Positions 1 to 11,000 of a stretch of 16,760 nucleotides of DNA are shown one piece after another (position 1 is the first letter of the stretch; each line of letters starts with the position of its first letter). The stretch is from Spirogloea muscicola. Its lineage: Eukaryota > Streptophyta > Zygnematophyceae > Spirogloeales > Spirogloeaceae. The stretch lies in the NCBI GenBank assembly GCA_009602725.1, contig WELB01000182.1, positions 8,181 to 24,940 of the forward strand, read 5' to 3'. A model generated the notes under the pieces. It was not told the DNA's origin and did not search any database. It worked only from the letters and a program-made list of their open reading frames with translations. The position numbers were made by a program, and so were the translations under genes.

Positions 1-272
1 CGCCCTGCTGCGCCCAGGGTGGGGGGGACCCCTGTGGCCGCCCCGCCCGCCGCAATCCGGAATTCCGGCGACGCTCGGGTTGCCCGGGCTCCGGAATGCC
101 GCTCCGCCGCCGCCGGACCATTGCGCGGCAGGGCGGGGGCGGGGGCGCCGCGCGCTGGGATGCCGCACACGGGGATGTCGCGGGCGGGGATCCCGGCGGG
201 CGGCCCATGTGCCGTCCCCAGTGGCGGCGCGGCCCGGCGCCGCCCGGCCCGCCCCACCCGCCGTCTCCTAAG
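1..272. other. GC-rich block without a supported gene
   Basis: This stretch is very rich in G and C with overlapping open frames in several phases, all Arg/Ala/Pro/Gly-rich. That is expected of GC bias alone. Composition changes abruptly near 272, where a stretch with AT-rich patches begins. It could be a CpG-island-like promoter or exon edge of a gene outside the window, but no motif supports that. Confidence 0.4.
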
Positions 273-470
273 ATAAAAAGCATTAAGTGTTAATGGAAAA
301 ACATCAGTAGCGGAAAGTCCCTTCCAGTAGAACGGCGATTGCTGTGATCGGCCCCAGCCCAGAGATTGGAATGAACAAAGTTCGCAGGGGCTTGGCACCA
401 CAGCTTGTCGGATTTCTTCGTATTTGCCGTCCGGCACTTGGGCACATCCGTAAGCGACCTCTGTTTGCTG
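273..470. other. Intergenic stretch, nothing recognised
   Basis: The composition here is mixed. A short open frame runs across it, but no domain, RNA motif or repeat copy was recognised. Confidence 0.4.
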
Positions 471-640
471 ACTCGTGGTTACGAAGCGGGTCAGGTATTG
501 TAGCACGTGATGTACATCTTTTCTTTTTCTGAAAAGCGTTGAAGTATGCCAGGGAACCCGCTGCCCTGAGACTAGATCTCTTACCCGCGGCTGCTTAGCA
601 GAGGTTACTGTTACTGTACTTTTTTTACTGTACTGAGGTC

Positions 641-735
641 CACACGCGAGCAGGCCGTGCGATGGCTGCTGCCTCTGGGTCTCGGCGGAGTGCCTCTTTC
701 CCTCCGACCTGCGGCTGCTTAGCAGAGGTTACTGA
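641..735 (+). repeat. Module B copy 1 (frameshifted)
   Basis: The frame reads AGRAMAAASGSRRSASF, then shifts to end as DLRLLSRGY followed by TGA at 733-735. It matches copy 3 over its N-terminal part and copies 2 and 9 at its C-terminus. A deletion separates the two parts. Confidence 0.75.
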
Positions 736-931
736 GTGATTCGTAGCTGCTTTGTTTCTGTGTGCTTGTTTTTCTTAGCGCTTCCCCTGGCCCCCTTCCA
801 GTCCCCTTGCCAGTCCCTCTTCTCTGTGGGCGAGCAATTTCTTCTTGGTTACTGAGCGGGTCAGCTTAGCAGCAGGTGATGTACATCAGAAGAAGCACAT
901 CAGAAGATGTACATCTGCCAATGTGCTTGCC

Positions 932-1019
932 TCTCGCAGCTGCCTCTGACTTTCGTCAAGGGGATTGTTTTACACCAGCTGGTCTGTCGGATTTGAGGCT
1001 CCTCACTCGTTACTATTGA
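932..1019 (+). repeat. Module B copy 2 (3' part, frame intact)
   Basis: It reads AAASDFRQGDCF, then LSDLRLLTRYY and a TGA at 1017-1019. The upstream half is replaced by the TGATGTACATC segment. Confidence 0.75.
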
Positions 1020-1061
1020 GTGAGGAGTTATCCTACGCCAGTTTTGAGACTGCGCTTCTGC

Positions 1062-1250
1062 TTCAACGCCGCCGGTTCGTTAGCCCAGGTCTTCCGCATG
1101 CGCCTGGCCATATCGATCCAACGATCCCTTGCCCACGCCGTCCACACGCGAGCAGGACGTGCTCTGGCCGCCGCCTCTGGGTCTCGGCGGAGTGCCTCCT
1201 TCCCTACAACGAGCTACTCCGACCTGATGTTGCTCACTCGAGGGTACTGA
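1062..1250 (+). repeat. Module B copy 3 (full length, frame intact)
   Basis: This is the best full copy: 189 bp open from FNAAGSLAQVFRMRL through GRALAAASGSRR to DLMLLTRGY and a TGA at 1248-1250. Copies 7 and 8 in the right cluster match it over their whole length in the opposite orientation. There is no start codon at its left edge, so it may be the 3' end of a longer lost reading frame. Confidence 0.8.
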
Positions 1251-1298
1251 GCTTCCCCGGTGCGCTGTCGTGTTTGGTCGTGTAGTCCTTTTCGGCAC

Positions 1299-1526
1299 CT
1301 CTTTCTTTGGCTTTGGACATTGTCCATTCTTTTTGGGGTGGCTTTGCTAGCCCTCTTCCCTATGGGCGCGCAATTCTCTTCTGGCCCTTCGTGCTTTGGC
1401 CCCTTCGAACCTTTGCCAATTCTTTTCGGGCTGGCATTTCACAGAGAGAAGTGCTCGCCCAGAGAAGAGGGGCTGGCAAAGCCAGCCCTAAAAAGGATGG
1501 ACAATGTCCAAAGCCAAAGAAAGAGG
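1299..1526. repeat. Foldback: ~75-bp inverted arms around a ~78-bp spacer
   Basis: The left arm 1299-1372 and right arm 1451-1526 are near reverse complements, sharing CTTTGGACATTGTCCAT-type sequence and GGCTTTGC/GCAAAGCC. A third related arm sits at 15991-16064 in the right cluster. The arms could form a long hairpin and resemble a foldback or MITE-like element. No flanking duplication was identified. Confidence 0.75.
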
Positions 1527-1534
1527 AGCCGGAA

Positions 1535-1708
1535 TGCCCCCGTTGGGAGAGCCACTTCTCTCACAGCCACTGCCCTCCCCTGGAAGCGCCTTCTTTTCTA
1601 TTGGCCCCAGTCTTCTCCTGGGCTGGCCTCTCACAGGCATCGCCCTCGATTTGTATGGACAAAGTTGGAAGGGGCCAGAAAGAAGAAGTGGCTCTCCCAA
1701 TGGGGGCA
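1535..1708. repeat. Second inverted repeat, 25-bp arms, 24/25 matched
   Basis: Arms at 1535-1559 and 1684-1708 match as reverse complements with one mismatch, around a 124-bp spacer. A related single arm lies at 15603-15627. Confidence 0.8.
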
Positions 1709-1838
1709 AGGGCTGTGAATAGCCAGCCCGAAAGGAAGTGAAAGGTTCGAAGGGGCCAAATGACGGAGGGGCCTCAAACGCTAAGCAGCTACGAAGGGGC
1801 CTGAAGATGCTATGTCAGAACGGGGGAGGATGGACCAC

Positions 1839-1976
1839 TCAGTGGTTACGAGAGAGGAGCCTCAAATCCGACAGACTAGCTGCCGGAAAACAATCCCCCT
1901 GACGGAAGCCGGAGGCCGCAGCGAGAGCACGGCCAACACGCAGATGCAAGGCGTCGGCCATGGACGCTGAAGGGCG
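1839..1976 (-). repeat. Module B copy 4 (minus strand, frame intact)
   Basis: On the minus strand it reads ALHLRVGRALAAASGFRQGD, then LSDLRLLSRNH and a TGA at 1841-1839. It faces copies 2 and 3, so the left cluster is itself roughly palindromic around 1410-1450. Confidence 0.75.
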
Positions 1977-2230
1977 ACGGAGAGCGCTAATCTATGCAAG
2001 GGACTACAGCGACTGGGAGCTTAGTATCCCCGACTTAGACAGCTGGTCGAGCCTTAGCTGGTGGCACAGAGAGCTTGTCAATTGCTGTCCCGTGTTTCTT
2101 CAGCATCAATCAGCAACCTCTATGTGCTCACTCGTAGTTGCTGAGCTTAAGCAGCAGGTGATGTACATCTATCAATGTGCTTGCCTTTGTAATTGGCCAC
2201 TCCGGCCCTCCATCACTCAATACACACTCT

Positions 2231-2406
2231 GATTTCGCCGCCCAGGTGTGCCGCATGCAACTGTCAATACCGCTGCAGCGGTCAATGGCACACTCGTTGC
2301 ATCTGCGTGCCGATCGCTCCCTGGCTGCAGCCTCTGGTCATGGACAGGGGACCTGCCACCCGAAGATACTTTCTCGGACCTGCGGCTGCTCACTAGGGGA
2401 TATTGA
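2231..2406 (+). repeat. Module B copy 5 (frameshifted)
   Basis: It opens as DFAAQVCRMQLSIPLQRSMAH and ends, after a frame change, as SDLRLLTRGY with a TGA at 2404-2406. The reading frame is broken in the middle by an indel. Confidence 0.7.
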
Positions 2407-2410
2407 GCAC

Positions 2411-3473
2411 CCAGTGGCCACTTAAGTCGCTGTGTGCTGTAGCGCTTTTTTGGCCCCTTGGTATGTATGCATCCTTCTCTTGGTTGGCCAAACACAGCCA
2501 TCGCCCTCTACTGGAAGAGTCTCCCTTTCTTCCTCGTAGAGCTTCTCATGTGACCTTGTCTCCCTGAGCAGGCCTTTCAAAGCCACCGCGTTCTCCTCTC
2601 TAAAATGAAAGAGCTCTCTGCTTTCTGGCAGCGCTTCTCCTAAAACTACATCCGATATTCTGGGTTGGTGGTCTGTTGCCGCCACCTCGCCTTGTTGGCC
2701 AGCAGTTCGCTTCCTCCTCCCCCACATCGGTCACCATTCGCCCTGCCTCTCCCGCAGACGGCCATTCTAATATGATGAATAGCTTTCAAAGTAAGGCGAT
2801 GGATGTGAGAGGCCCGCTCAAAAGAAAAGGAACAAGGTCCACATGTCCTTGCTGAGTTGATGGGCATGGAAGGGAAGTCCAAACGGACGACATCTAATGG
2901 AAGCCCCAATGTGACGTAGATAACTATATAGTCTGCAGAAACAAGTGGCTCTCGCGGATAGCCATTCTGTAACACCAAGTCAACAGCTGCATATTTGAAC
3001 CCCTACTCACCATCCACTCGGTCCTCGCCTTCAGCAACTTCTCTCCCAGCGTCTTTCCCAACTTAGGTCGTCCCAGTTCCCACAGGAGTTGTACGAGAGC
3101 GCCTCAGAAGTCCAATGCCACCATCAACATCAACGCCTGGCCGGTAGTCATCCACAGCTACAAGAACGGCAAGCCTACACTTTAAAGGTAGGCGTCATCC
3201 GCCACCGCATGTGGCAAGCCGCCAACTCAGTATCCCGAATAGCGTGAGCTTAGGGCACTTGGAATCTCATTTCGTGGTAACTATCCTGCTTCTCACTGAT
3301 TAGCATACAAGCAGGCGACATGTAATGAAAAACACGGCCTCACCATCCGCCAGGAGAGGCTGCCAGCCTCCAAAGTTCCGGCTGACCTTTCTACAAGCAA
3401 ACATGCGATGCGACTCATGCCGCGAAGTCGTCATGGACAACTTCATCAATGCAATCTCCACATACTGGATGTC
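2411..3473. other. Stretch without a recognised gene
   Basis: Only short open frames of 110 codons or fewer occur here, for example minus strand 2978-2646 and plus strand 3325-3576. None has a recognisable domain, and none joins its neighbours through convincing splice sites. The region could hold a decayed gene or intergenic spacer. Confidence 0.45.
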
Positions 3474-4068
3474 TTACAAATTCTACTTGTTACACGAGGG
3501 GTGCAGTTGGCTGACTAATATCTTCCTCGATACCAGGCATTCTAGTTTCCTTACTTTGCAAGAAGGATATGAGTGATATGACAAGCCAACAACCAATCAG
3601 GCGAGAAACTCGACTCCTCTATACAGATGCATTGCAAGGCGCACACCATGAGGCGAATCCGTTCCTAATGTTGCCACTTGGCGAGCAGAGCAAACGTCAT
3701 GGTTGGTGCCCCGTGGTGCAAAAGATGGTGTCATGTGGGTAGCTACTACAAGCTTGCACACGACCATCTCTTAGCAAAACGGCTGCAACAACGGCAGAAA
3801 CAGTAACCTGCATTGAGGAGGCAAAGACCTCCTCGATGCAAAACAACTGTTCGACGCTACTGCAGCCAGAGAGTGGGAGCAGAACCAGAATGGGGGTGTC
3901 ATAAGTACCATGAGATACTCAACAAAGAAGATGGTGACGGACCAGGCGTGGCCCAGCTCGCCGTCCATAAAGAATGGTGATCAAATGTCAGCGAGGCGCA
4001 TCATTGTTGGCTGATGGCCTGTCCAGGGCTGCAAATTGGTCCATCCGGGCAAATGAGAAGTGGAGCTG
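3474..4068 (-). other. Likely 3' untranslated region of the kinase gene
   Basis: No coding exon is recognised downstream of the stop. On the minus strand the first TGTAA-type motifs, the usual polyadenylation signal in chlorophytes, are at 3494-3490 and 3478-3474. No AATAAA was seen before them. If the organism is a chlorophyte this gives a 3' UTR of about 580-600 nt. The assignment depends on that taxonomic guess. Confidence 0.3.
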
Positions 4069-5018
4069 CTACAAGGGATCCATGGAGGTGGAGAAGGTGG
4101 GCAGGGCGTTCTCAGCGGCGAGCCGCAGGAGATCCTGGAATTTGTTGGCATTCAGCGGCTTGCTGATGTACCCATCCATGCCGGCCTCAATGCACTTGCG
4201 CCCGTCGCCTGCCATCGCATGCGCCGTCATCTGCACAACACTTAGAGAGGCCGTCAGCGGCAAGGATGCTGAGGGGTTGGCCCCCATAAGCGACACCAGC
4301 GATTATTCACACGTGCAGAAATCATGACTTGGTGAGGCGCTAAGGCCCACTTTTCCATAACCCCAGCCAAGCTCACAAGGTGTGCCTTGACACCTTGACA
4401 CCTTACGGCTTTCATGCCGTCTGCAACACATCGCCAGCATGTAGACTGCCAAAGCGCCCTTGCTGGAACAACGAGTGTCAAGCTCTACAAGACATATATG
4501 CAGTACCAACGCCGGGTGCAAGTGGCACAAATGCCAAATGCTGCTTCTGACGTGCCGACCAAAGCTTCAGTAGTTTCTTACAGCGACAATCGGCGTGTGC
4601 CGACCCTGTTCATTCTCGAGCTTCCGGATCCTCTTGGTGGCTTCAAGCCCGTCATAAACAGGCATTTGCACCTGTTTAAGGAGGAGGCAAAGAGGTAACC
4701 ATTTGACTTTCAGCAATGATAATGACCTACGTGGACCAAGCTGCAAGCTCCGTTTAGTGATCATCCTGGCAATGCTCAGAGTAATATTACACTTAGTAAT
4801 CCCAAGTTGCTGTACAATTTGCAACTTACATCCATGAGGATAAGATCAAATGGCTCCATGGTATGCTTCTCCACCACCTCAGCGCCAGTGGTCGCCAAGA
4901 CCGTCGTGTGTCCCCACTTGTGCAGGAGTGTGAGAGCCACCCTCTGGTTGATGACATTGTCCTCGGCCACCAGTATGTGCAGACTCCGGTCCCTCTTCTT
5001 GATCTTGGAGCCGGAAGC
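4069..5018 (-). other. Receiver domain 2 (C-terminal phosphoacceptor domain)
   Basis: Three phase-0 exons encode it: 5018-4830 ([17 protein letters not shown], ending in LILMD with Asp1298), 4671-4582 ([16 protein letters not shown] to HTPIVA) and 4230-4069 ([10 protein letters not shown], then ISKPLN with Lys1352). The acidic pair EDN, the phosphoacceptor Asp, the Thr of MTAH and the Lys are all present. This is a canonical, probably active receiver. About 14 residues follow the last helix before the stop. There is no C-terminal phosphotransfer (HPt) domain, so relay would need a separate HPt protein. Confidence 0.95.
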
Positions 5019-8000
5019 CTGCGGCACGCAGTGCACCAAGAAAAGCTGTGCAGATGAGCAACAGCAACAGCTGGCCTCTGACACGTTGCTGCACTGCTGC
5101 TGCTCAATGATTGACTAGATGAAGGCTGTGCACAAGATCAGGCACAAATGCGCCTCCGTTAGCAGTAAGCATTTCATCTGCACTGCAGCCTGTAAGCAGA
5201 CCATGGAACGACTGCACGAAACCACACATTGCTGTTGGAGCACTGAAGCGCCTCACACAAGCACAGACATGTCATTAACGTCAATGAGGCCTGATTCTGT
5301 TGCCAAAGGCAAGACGACGGGGGTAAATGCAGACTCACTGTGGCTCCTCCCTGAGCAGGAGTCAGCTCAAGAGCTGTCCTTATAGCTCGTATGAGCAGAG
5401 GGCGTCTCACTGGCTTCTGGGCCATCGCCTGGACTCCAAGAGACTTGCACCTGCACGGTGGCGATGCTGCTGTTAAATTATTGCAGCAGCCTTTATGACC
5501 CTTCTATCGTGATATCTTGGTATTATTAGGCATTGATGACTTGCTTCCGAAAGACTAGCAAAATGATGACACAATCAGCTGCAAGCTGCTGCAGCAATTC
5601 ATGAAGTACCCTCGCTATGGTTGTGTTTGAGATGTGAAGAGGCTGCCATGCACAAATAAGAGCAGCCAAAGACACTCGCTGACAATGCTGGGAAGGCCAG
5701 TCCTTGAGAGGCAACAGGCGGCTGGTATACTTGCCTAGTCGTGTCTGCGTGGTCAATGGATGTCAGCAAGAGGACTGCCAGAGGCCTGCGCACCGGCCGC
5801 TCCTCGCCGTTGCCGGAGCTGCTCACCAAGGGCTCGGGCCCAGACCTCGATCTCAAATACCTGCTGCTGGAGCTCCCTTGCCCAAAGCCGGCAGCTTGAC
5901 TTACTGTCCCCTCGTCCATGCCGTTCTGTGACAGAGGTCTGCCAGGAAGGTAATGTCCCTCCAACCTCTTCTCAGAACTGGATGAGCTGTCCTGCTCTCC
6001 TTGTCCCTCCTCCGTGTTGCTCTTACTTGCAGCGTCACCAGCCTTGTCATCGGCTGCCTGACTTGGCTTCGGTGCCATACTGTCTGATGCTAAGTTGACA
6101 GTCGAGGCAGGCGTCGCCGCAGCAGCAAACTTGCTCTGTCCTGTGCTGCCCAAAAATGGCTCCCTCTCAGGTGCCACACGGAACTCGTCGATCGATGAGG
6201 CATCTGATCCCTCTGCGAGGAGCGGCGACCTCACTTCCCAGGGCCCTGGACTGCCTTCTCGCTCGTCTACAGGCTGCATCGCGCTGACTGCTGGGGGCAA
6301 CCACTGGCCATCGTTAGCGAACTCCGCCACCTCCGCCTGCATCCTGCTCGAGCCAGAGTGCAGGCTCTTGGCAGTGATCTTGGCCATCTTCTCCTCCAGC
6401 CGACCGCCCACGAAGTCGCCTTCGAGGGAATCGTCAAGTGCGGCAATGGAGAGGTTGTCTCGCAGTCCGACTACGATGCCCTCTGCACCAACTTGGCGCG
6501 TGGACGCTGCGACTGCTGCGCCCCTCCTCCCCTCTTCCTCATTCAAGCTCCGCAAAGTCGCACGCAAGGAGGAGATGTCAACCTGGGGCCCCACCAAAAC
6601 GGAGCGCTGGCGAAGGAGGTTGATCAGGTGCACACAGTCCAGGTTGTCAGGGGGGCTCGGTGGTAACCACAGGTCCAGAATCAGCAGCTGGAAAGGCTGC
6701 TCGCGCTTCTCAGCGTCCTCGATGGCCTTGGCCGCTTCGCTTCCACTAGGAACAGCCTCAGCGTCCATCGACCATCGCTGCTCCAGCAACATCAACAACG
6801 TAAGCACGAAAATACCACAGAAGGCACACGATGATGACAGCCGCAGCAGCTATACAGAAATTCTTCCGTATCCTCCAACGAAATGACTAACAAAGTAGAT
6901 TCGTGAGCTTCTTCAGCACGTGCGCTTTCCTGTCCAGAGAGTCATCCTTGCAACAAAACCGTGTGCATTGAGTGCTGCTGTCAGGTGACTCTGGCTTGCT
7001 TGTATAGCCTTATTTAACCAGTCTACAGGTCAGGGAAGAGGTTACCCTGAGGAGGTCAAGGATGGTGCTTCTGATGGTCTTGCTGGCATCGACAACCAGT
7101 GCGCGAAGGCCCTTCAGAGGAGCCAAGCTTGAAGGAGCAAATGGGCCAGACAATTCTCGGGTGAGGTTTGGGGGTAGCATGAAACGAGCAGTGAAGGAGA
7201 ATGTGCTCCCTCTACCTTCATCTGAAACAAAGGCGGGCGGGTTACAAGACTCAGGATCCTAAGCTTGTAGGTATAGGTATTCCATAAGCAATATCAAGAG
7301 TGAACTATTTAGTACTCTTGAACTTACATTGGTCCTCAGAATCCTTTAAACTGGGGACTACAGCTCATAAGTAGAGGCCCACAAGAATGGAAAATGGAGG
7401 ACAAGAAACATTGCAAACAAGCAATGTACCTGGTGCTAAGCAAGTTGTATGGAAACCTATTCAGACTGCAAGACAAAGAATATGCTAAACTATAAACAAT
7501 GGTCGCCCTTTCTTCAAGTACCTGAGTCAACCCACATTCTGCCGTCCATGCCGGTAGCCAACTTGGAAGATATGACCAAGCCAAGCCCAGTTCCACCATA
7601 CAGCCTGCATCAGCAATCTATGTCAAATTGGTAGCAATCAACCACCACGTGACTACCTGCTCTGCTTGGTGGCAGACATTTCTGCCTGCTAACAGGATTG
7701 GACTGCTGAAAGTGTGAGCATTGATCAAGAAAACTGGTCAGCTGTTCTGCAGCACACCTGGTTGTGGATGAATCCACCTGTGAGAAAGCCTGGAATAGTA
7801 GTGACTGTTTCTCTTTTGGTATTCCAATGCCTGCTCGATTGCATGCCTCATATTAGCATGGCCATGCTCGTCATTGACAAGCAACCACTGCACAAGTCTT
7901 TCGTGCTGCTTTCAAATGTACATTGCTGGATCCAATTTTGTGAAGCACATGGCCTGCTTAACAGCATGGGAGGACTTCCTTTACCAGTATCCTGTACTCT

Positions 8001-11000
8001 GAAGAGAAGCTCAATGCAAGATGCATCCAATCTGCTGCTGACGGATACAGACAATACCACCTCCCCTTTTGAGGTAAATTTAATACTGTTTCCTGATAAG
8101 ACATTTCCATGAGCGTGTTGAGAATCTGCTGATTTCTTGCCAGCCAATAGATGTAGTAGCCACACAAGCTGCACTAGTGCTCTGACAAGCATCGCAGGTC
8201 ACATCGACAGACAAAGTGCAACCAAGAAGGTCTCAGATAAACAACCTGAGAAGAGGGCGTGATAATAGCAGAGGCCATCCTCAGAAGGTGTTAGGCTCCA
8301 ACTGACTGAGATCAATGTAGACTCACCCATCAGGTTGATGAAAATTTGGAATAGGCGGCCTGGATCCCCGATGAGGTAGTCAGGTACACCGTCCTCCATT
8401 TGACAGGCCAGGTCCAAGCCCTTCTTCTCAGCCCGTGAAGCCAGCACCGCAATGGCATGTTCCATTTGGTCATACAATGAGAACTCGATCCTTTCCATGT
8501 CTAATTTGCCAGCCTCAATCTTGCTGAAATCTAAAATATCTGTGATGAGCCGTAGGAGGTGCTTTGCAGAGAAAAGGGCCTGTATTCGCAAGCCCAACAG
8601 TTGATTGTAAGAAAGTACCTACAGTGTTCCTATCAATTGCTACACGAGCAATTAATAACCTGACCTTGGAATGCCATGACAAGGTGAACACCTCTGACTT
8701 ATCTTAAACATCTATTATGGGATGCATTTGTTGCACAAGATGATGGCCCTAACAAGCAGCATATATAATGACATATACAAGGAAACTGCAGAGGTGATGC
8801 TCGTACAAGCTCAAGGTACTCTTGCTGCTCAGCATTGACTTTCGTGTCAAGGCAGAGCTCAGTGCAATTGATCACTCCATTCAGAGGGGTCCGAATCTCG
8901 TGTGACATGTTTGCCAACCACTCAGACTTGAGCTTGTCTGCCTGGATTGCCACGTTCTTAGCGGCTTCAAGCTCACTCTCTATCCTCCGCCTCTCTTCTA
9001 TCTCGCTGTTAAGCCCGTTAATCGCTCGATTCAGATCCTGTGTCCTTTGTGCAACCTGCATAACATCAGTGTCAATTGACCATCATTCTGACTCAGTGCA
9101 CACATAACACATAAGCACAAGGTGCAACAAGCAAGCGCAATAATTAGCGACAATTACTGAGCCGCTATATTGTTGCTGGGCTTAGGCAGCAGGGCAAATA
9201 CACACTATTGTAATTCAAAGATTAGTACAGATATGCAACACCTTATCTTTTAAGTGGGATTGAAGAGCAGGATCATGAGCATGACTACAAACCTTCCGCT
9301 CCATCGTCTGCCAAGCAACACCAATCTGGTCAGCCATGGCATTGAAGGTGTGCCGCAAGTCATCAATCTCGTCCTCCCAGAGCCGGTAGCCCCTCGAAGC
9401 GCGAGCGCCCATTTGTCCTCGGGCAATGGCTGCAGCCGTAGTACTGAGCTCCACAATTGCAGCAGTAAAGAGCTGGCACATAGGCATGATCAAGCATGAT
9501 CGTCAGATATTAGGGTTTAGATTTCGTATTTAGGGGTTAGGGTAGAATTTAGCAGGGAGTATCTGCAATTAGCATCTTAAGCAGCAACAACAGACTAGGT
9601 CCTCTACACACAAGGCCATTGCATAGAGTATGCTTAGTATGACAGTAATCATCTCTTGTGCACTTGGCACGTTAGTCAAGTCTGCAGATTGCTAACAGCA
9701 ACGTGTAGGGAGGATCAGCCTCAACATAAGCACAACAAACAACAGGCTCTGAAATCCCACTTACCCTGGCGAGGATGAGCGAGACGATTATACCAGCCAC
9801 AAATGTGACAATCATTGCGATGATTATGACCAGCTCCAAATCGTTCACGGGTTTATATGCCTACACATATGCCCAGAATCTTGGACCTCATACTCTGTCA
9901 CTAGTCAAGAGCCCTGGTACAAGAACCTCCATTGTAAAAGCAGATGAGAATCATGGAAAAAGCTGCTGAAGAGAATACAGTTTGACAGCTTGGCTTCTGC
10001 CAAGCAACAACTGTTCACCTCAGAAACATGAAGACTTGCCACTATGCCTGCTCGAATTGGTCCAGTCGGCCCTGCAATATCATCGTAGCTACATACGTCA
10101 GGTCAAGCGCATGAAGCCTACGCCCTGCTTCAAGACCAATACGGCATCCAGTGAGCGTAATGTTGAGACTGATGCATACAGTAGCGAGCAGGTATCACAG
10201 AACAGTGACTGCTGACTGAAGCCTGAAGAGAAATTCCAGACAGATTCTAAGGAATGTGGCTTGCAACGTCTGCGTCTAAGAGTTGCAGCTGAGAATGAAG
10301 AGCTCACCCCAGGCGGAATAGTTGAGAGGCACATAAGCGACAGCAGAGTCTACCCCTTCAAACGGGAATCTGTAGCTACCGAGGTAACCTGAGTTACCCT
10401 TGATAGCTTGAGCAAGAGGCCCAGTGAAAGGGGTCGAGGTCAAATTCGTCAAGCCACGCGGGCGCACAGGATACACCAAGCTCCCATTGGGTGCTGTCAA
10501 CATCACAGCTTCAAATTCAAGTCATTCAGAGCAACTCCTGAAAACTGCTCCAGATAATTTGGTGGAGTAAAGCAAAAGTCATTCCCTTGCATCATGCACT
10601 CAACAAGCTAGACCAGGAGAGTATATCAATCTCAGCCATGAATGTTTTGGACAAGATGATGGCTACAGTCAAGGTTTACATCACACATTGAAATGCCAAA
10701 ATCACACGCCCAGAGTTTTGCAGTCCCTGTGGCTCTTGGATAAGCTCTGCTAGCTTGGTTGCATTAATAGTGGCAAGAATAACGCCCACCAGGCGACGCT
10801 GTTGGAAGGGCATGCAGATAAGCAACACCTCACTTAAAAATCAACATCGCAGCCCAAAAAGGGGGAATCTAGCTAATGCTGCTGCACACTCAGCATAAAC
10901 AGGAGTGAGATGTTGGGCAGACCCTGCAGCAGAGCAAGCCTAGCTCGAAACTCACTGCTTGATAGACAGGAGATGACATGTTGATATCGAGCTGGCCATT

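Larger units (their letters stand above)
471..2410. repeat. Left repeat cluster (mosaic of module B, inverted repeats and TGATGTACATC segments)
   Basis: This is a dense mosaic of repeats that recur within the cluster and again at 14330-16460. It has five module B copies (four plus, one minus), two pairs of inverted arms at 1299-1526 and 1535-1708, and three copies of a segment with TGATGTACATC. No transposase, reverse transcriptase, long terminal repeat or clear target-site duplication was found. It is best read as nested or decayed non-autonomous mobile elements of unknown class. Confidence 0.75.

Noticed and set aside
1260-1741. Overlapping 144- and 152-codon plus-strand frames
   Set aside because: They run across the foldback arms, and both strands give similar peptides such as MPPLGEPLL because of the inverted repeats. 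They are not independent genes.
6095-6886. 263-codon open frame on the plus strand
   Set aside because: It lies antisense to the 1047-bp kinase exon, which has receiver motifs on the minus strand. The plus-strand product is Ser/Arg-rich with no domain, so it is a shadow.
7330-7363. Extra small exon ([10 protein letters not shown]) between G2-box exon and GSTF exon
   Set aside because: It could be spliced by an acceptor at TGTAG, but direct joining of 7522 to 7221 restores the expected [14 protein letters not shown] sequence and phase without it.
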